A DNA stretch of 64,000 bases from Sphingobium sp. (GTDB lineage: Bacteria; Pseudomonadota; Alphaproteobacteria; Sphingomonadales; Sphingomonadaceae), in contig QFQF01000004.1 in the NCBI GenBank assembly GCA_003248935.1, positions 124,001 to 188,000 of the forward strand. The letters run 5' to 3'. Below the pieces are notes generated by a model that worked only from the letters and a program-made list of their open reading frames with translations, did no database searches and had not been told where the DNA came from. A program made the position numbers and the translations under genes. Shown here piece by piece: positions 61,262 to 64,000 of the stretch. Each line of letters opens with the position of its first letter. Position 1 is the stretch's first letter.

Positions 61262-62489
61262 ACCCTCGCGCGGTCAAACGCTTGCTGAATGGCGAACCGG
61301 CTGGGCGCTGGTCGTCGCAGCCTGTTGCGGCGTCGCGCTGGGCAGTGTTCAGATCTATGCGACCGGCGTGTTCGTGGCCCCGCTCGAAGCCGAGTTCGGC
61401 TGGTCGCGCGCGGACATATCGGCGGCGCTGATGGCGCCCGCGCTGCTTGGCGTAGCGTTGTCGCCCCTGTTCGGGATTTTCATCGACCGATGGGGTGCGC
61501 GGCGGATGGCGATCCCCGGCACGATCATGGTCTGTGCCACTACCGCCTCGCTGTCGCTTGCGGGTCCCTCGATCTACAGCTGGTGGGCGCTGTGGGCCGT
61601 GTTCGGGGTCGCCACGCTTTTCCTGAAGCCGACGATATGGTCGACCGCGGTATCGTCGCATTTCTCGGCCGGGCGCGGGCTGGCGCTGGCGGTCATGCTG
61701 TCGGGCACTGGCCTCGCGCAGGCATGCCTGCCGACGATCACCCGGCTGCTGATCGACGGTTTGGGCTGGCGAGGCGCATATCTTGCACTAGGCACCGGTT
61801 TTGCCTTGGTCGTCGTCCCCGTGCTCTGGTTCTTCTTCCACGACGCGCGCTTCGAACGGGATGGCAGCGGCAAGAAGATTTCCGATGCCGTGACCGGGTA
61901 CACGCTGCGCGAAGGCGTCCGCACGCGGCAATTCTGGCAGCTCCTGCTTACGGCGATCATCATCACTGGCGTGATCGTCGGCTTTGTCTTTCATCTCGTG
62001 CCGTTATTGTCGGAAATGGGGCTGAGCCGCGCGAACGCGACCTATGCCGCCGGGATCGCCGGCATCTTCTCGATCATCGGACGGCTGGGGGTGGGGTTCA
62101 TGCTGGACCGGCTGCCCGGTCCGCCGGTCGGCGCCATCAGCGTTGCGTTGCCGATCATCGCCGCAGCGCTGCTGCTCGCTTTCCCTGGCTCGGTTCCGAT
62201 GGCGATCGTCGCCATCGCGTTTCTCGGCCTGTGTATCGGTGGCGAATATGATTCGGTCATCTATCTCTCCACGCGCTATTTCGGGATGCGCAGCTTCGGC
62301 AGCCTGTTCGGCTGGATCACGTCCGCGCTGCTCGCAGGCGTCGGGCTGGGACCGTGGATCGCGGGAACGATTCGCGACGCCACCGGGGCCTATGACTTGT
62401 TTCTGTGGATCGTCATTCCCCTGGCCGGTCTCTCCGCGCTGCTGCTCGGGACCTTGGGCCGATATCCGGACCATGGCCCGGCAGCCTGA
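61239..62489 (+). CDS. MFS transporter, monocarboxylate-type
   Basis: A 416-aa major facilitator with about 12 membrane segments. GVFVAPLEAEFGWSRADISA near 42-61 and LFGIFIDRWGARRM near 76-89 are the first-helix and loop 2-3 signatures of the monocarboxylate-porter-like MFS group. It likely imports organic acids. GGAG lies 7 nt before ATG 61239, inside the 3' end of the preceding gene (23-bp overlap). Convergent with the dienoyl-reductase-like SDR at 62494. Confidence 0.91.
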   Translation: MHHPSAPEPSRGQTLAEWRTGWALVVAACCGVALGSVQIYATGVFVAPLEAEFGWSRADISAALMAPALLGVALSPLFGIFIDRWGARRMAIPGTIMVCATTASLSLAGPSIYSWWALWAVFGVATLFLKPTIWSTAVSSHFSAGRGLALAVMLSGTGLAQACLPTITRLLIDGLGWRGAYLALGTGFALVVVPVLWFFFHDARFERDGSGKKISDAVTGYTLREGVRTRQFWQLLLTAIIITGVIVGFVFHLVPLLSEMGLSRANATYAAGIAGIFSIIGRLGVGFMLDRLPGPPVGAISVALPIIAAALLLAFPGSVPMAIVAIAFLGLCIGGEYDSVIYLSTRYFGMRSFGSLFGWITSALLAGVGLGPWIAGTIRDATGAYDLFLWIVIPLAGLSALLLGTLGRYPDHGPAA

Positions 62490-62493
62490 ATGA

Positions 62494-63345
62494 TCAGCCG
62501 CGCGCGGCCTTGTCGCGCGCGTCGATCCCGCGGGCAGCAGCCTTGGCGTCCGCCCATTGCGCGTCGCTCCACTCGGTCAATGCCGAGAAATTCTGTCCCG
62601 TGCCTTGCCAGGCGGCCCCGTCGATCGCGATGGTCTGCCCATTGATGAACTCGGCGCCCGGCGCGAGCAGGAATATGGCCAGATTGCCCAGTTCCTGCGG
62701 CGTGCCGTGGCGCCCCATCGGGTTCCAGCCGAAGCGGCTGTCGCCCGTGGGATTGAGGCGCGCGCTGGCCCCTTCGGTCTCGAACGGGCCGGGGCAGATC
62801 GCATTGAGCCGGATGCCGCGCCCGCCCCATTCCACTGCCAGGCTTTGCGTCATGACATGAACCCCGGCCTTCGACATGGCCGAGGGCACCGCGAAGGGGG
62901 ATCCGTTCCACACCCAGGTCGCCAGGATCGACACGACCGATCCCTTGGTTCCTCCGGCGAGCCACCGTTTGCCACAGGCTTGCGTCATCTGGAACGTGCC
63001 CTTGAACACGATGTCGGCGATGGCATCGAACCCGCGCATCGACAGGTCCTCCGTCCGGGCAAGGAAATTTCCGGCGGCGTTATTGACGAGTCCGGTAAGC
63101 GGACCGCTGGCCCAGATCGTATCGAGCATCGCCTCGATCGCCTCGGACGACTTGATGTCGCACACGATCGGGATCGCGCCCGTCCCCAGTTCCGCCGCGG
63201 CTTCCTCGAGCACCGAGGAACGGCGGCCGCACAGATAGACGGTTGCGCCGAGCGCGACACAGGCCCGCGCGATCTCCTTGCCCAGGCCACTGCCCCCGCC
63301 GGTGACAAGGATACGGGAATTCCGCAACAACCCCTCTGCAAACAT
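62494..63345 (-). CDS. Dienoyl-CoA reductase-like SDR
   Basis: A 283-aa SDR with TGGGSGLGKEI (15-25), NNAAGNF (88-94) and SAMSKAGVHVMTQSLAVEWG with Lys159. The classical Tyr is Ser155, as in mitochondrial/peroxisomal 2,4-dienoyl-CoA reductases, which use Lys with water rather than Tyr. It would reduce a 2,4-dienoyl-CoA with NADPH, with Arg41 and Arg42 after strand 2 favouring NADP. AAGGAG precedes the ATG at 63345. Divergent from an acyl-CoA dehydrogenase gene. Confidence 0.9.
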   Translation of the reverse strand: MFAEGLLRNSRILVTGGGSGLGKEIARACVALGATVYLCGRRSSVLEEAAAELGTGAIPIVCDIKSSEAIEAMLDTIWASGPLTGLVNNAAGNFLARTEDLSMRGFDAIADIVFKGTFQMTQACGKRWLAGGTKGSVVSILATWVWNGSPFAVPSAMSKAGVHVMTQSLAVEWGGRGIRLNAICPGPFETEGASARLNPTGDSRFGWNPMGRHGTPQELGNLAIFLLAPGAEFINGQTIAIDGAAWQGTGQNFSALTEWSDAQWADAKAAARGIDARDKAARG

Positions 63346-63391
63346 CGCCCTTCTCCTTCCCCACGGGCTTGGCGCGCCGGAGGTCCAAAGG

Positions 63392-63403
63392 TCAACGCGT
63401 TGC
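63392..63403. promoter_or_regulatory. Palindromic motif shared with 20781-20792
   Basis: TCAACGCGTTGC, an exact 12-bp match (opposite orientation) to the motif between the divergent SDR genes at 20727 and 20861. Here it lies 47 bp upstream of the SDR start at 63345 and 98 bp upstream of the dehydrogenase start at 63502. Its palindromic core is CAACGCGTTG. Candidate operator for a regulator acting in trans. Confidence 0.45.
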
Positions 63404-63422
63404 GCAGCACATATCGGATACT

Positions 63423-63440
63423 TGGCGCGAGCACGCGCCA
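63423..63440. promoter_or_regulatory. Inverted repeat in the divergent SDR/dehydrogenase promoter region
   Basis: TGGCGCG and CGCGCCA form perfect 7-bp arms around AGCA, 61 bp before the dehydrogenase start. It lies 19 bp from the shared palindrome at 63392. It could be a second operator or a leader hairpin; there is no T tract, so a terminator is less likely. Confidence 0.35.
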
Positions 63441-63501
63441 GCCCTTTACGCGCCGCCCTCCAATGGATCAGGGACAGATGCAAAGGAGTGGATGAACGAC
63501 C

Positions 63502-64000
63502 ATGCCCTATCTCTATTCCGACGAGCAGAACCAGATCCGCGAAGAAGTACGTCGCACCCTGTCCGGCACGGCCGATCCCGCGACGCTACGCAGGTTGCTC
63601 GAGACCAGCGGCCAATATGATGAAGGCTATTGGCAAACGGCGCGCGACATGGGCTGGACCGCCATGAATGTCGCCGAGGCCGATGGCGGTTTGGGGCTCT
63701 CGCTGGTCGAGACCATGATCGTGGCCGAAGAAACGGGGCGGGTGCTGGCAGGCGCACCGTTTCTGGCAACCGGCTTCGCCGCGGCGCACGCGCTCAAGCT
63801 CGGGGACGAGCCCGAATTGCTTGGCGCGCTTGCCGGCGGCCAGAAGATCGTGGCCCTTGCCTTCAGCGAAGGAAACGAGCCGCTCCCCCTCGACCCTGCC
63901 GTGACAATCGGGCCCGACGGCCGCGTTGCCGGTGAGAAGATCGCGGTTCTGGGCGGCGCCGTTGCCGATATGGCACTGATCCTGTGCCGCGACGCGGGCG
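63502..64000 (+). CDS. Acyl-CoA dehydrogenase, N-terminal part (runs off the window)
   Basis: An open frame of 166 codons begins MPYLYSDEQNQIREEVRRTL and continues to the right edge. YWQTARDMGWTAMNVAEADG, GLGLSLVETMIVAEETGRVL and AAHALKLGDEPELLGALAGG are the N-terminal domain pattern of small-subunit (PimD-like) acyl-CoA dehydrogenases. AAAGGAG lies 14 nt before the ATG at 63502, a long spacing; a nearer ATG at 63492 is in another frame. The catalytic region is outside the window. Divergent from the dienoyl-reductase-like SDR. Confidence 0.9.
   Translation, partial: MPYLYSDEQNQIREEVRRTLSGTADPATLRRLLETSGQYDEGYWQTARDMGWTAMNVAEADGGLGLSLVETMIVAEETGRVLAGAPFLATGFAAAHALKLGDEPELLGALAGGQKIVALAFSEGNEPLPLDPAVTIGPDGRVAGEKIAVLGGAVADMALILCRDAG

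Noticed and set aside
1..64000. Mobile elements, CRISPR arrays, tRNA and rRNA genes
   Set aside because: No transposase or integrase motif, no regularly spaced repeats and no cloverleaf or rRNA-like stretch were seen on reading the non-coding gaps and gene products.

Overview
The window is GC-rich, densely coded bacterial DNA. It most resembles an alphaproteobacterium of the Sphingomonadales (Sphingomonas, Novosphingobium or Sphingobium type). The grounds are the protein families present, the etfBA pair divergent from a crotonase, the hybrid histidine kinase with a Gly-Gly-Ile-Ala-His-Asp-Phe-Asn-Asn phosphoacceptor box, and the large CoA-thioester catabolic repertoire. I see no rRNA, tRNA, CRISPR array, transposase, integrase or replication gene. 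The taxon is an inference from family resemblance, not from a marker gene.

Layout. Positions 1-4.6 kb hold an edge fragment, an unrecognised gene behind a hairpin-embedded ribosome binding site, a 58-residue protein and a large PAS-GAF-PAS hybrid histidine kinase. From 5.0 to 9.9 kb are a degradative thiolase, a PaaG-like crotonase, electron transfer flavoprotein genes etfB-etfA and an alpha-methylacyl-CoA racemase. From 9.9 to 22.1 kb are small cupins, short-chain dehydrogenases (SDRs), an Old Yellow Enzyme, a glycerol-dehydrogenase-like enzyme, a class II aldolase-like protein, a second thiolase, an MDR reductase, and a MarR regulator divergent from two tandem Rieske oxygenases. From 22.1 to 34.7 kb runs a 12-gene minus-strand operon of acyl-CoA catabolism with start and stop codons overlapping at nearly every junction. 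A plus-strand operon (34.9-41.1 kb) adds a second ADP-forming acyl-CoA ligase, an acyl-CoA dehydrogenase, an SDR and a dienoyl-CoA-reductase-type flavoprotein.

From 41.3 to 53.1 kb are hydrolases, a hotdog thioesterase, an epoxide hydrolase, a tyrosine-phosphatase-like protein, crotonases, SDRs, and a minus-strand trio (SDR, ACAD10/11-type acyl-CoA dehydrogenase, APH-type kinase). That trio looks like a split version of the 4-hydroxyacyl-CoA phosphorylation and elimination system. From 53.1 to 58.7 kb is a minus-strand operon with a transporter, a CMD/AhpD-like protein, a bicupin, a beta-hydroxyacid-dehydrogenase-like protein and a second thiolase-like aldolase with a zinc-ribbon/OB partner. 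The window closes with an aldo/keto reductase, two MFS transporters, a dienoyl-CoA-reductase-like SDR and the start of another acyl-CoA dehydrogenase.

Reading the whole: this is an accessory catabolic region for taking up, hydroxylating, CoA-activating, epimerising and beta-oxidising one or more unusual carboxylic acids. Branched, alicyclic or isoprenoid/steroid-like acids are plausible. Activation is by ADP-forming ligases and CaiB-type transferases; no AMP-forming ligase is visible. Dehydrogenation electrons would go to EtfBA. The two thiolase-like/DUF35 pairs look like side-chain retro-aldolases rather than thiolases. The true substrate cannot be read from the sequence; no diagnostic steroid-ring genes (KstD, HsaC, KshB) are in the window.
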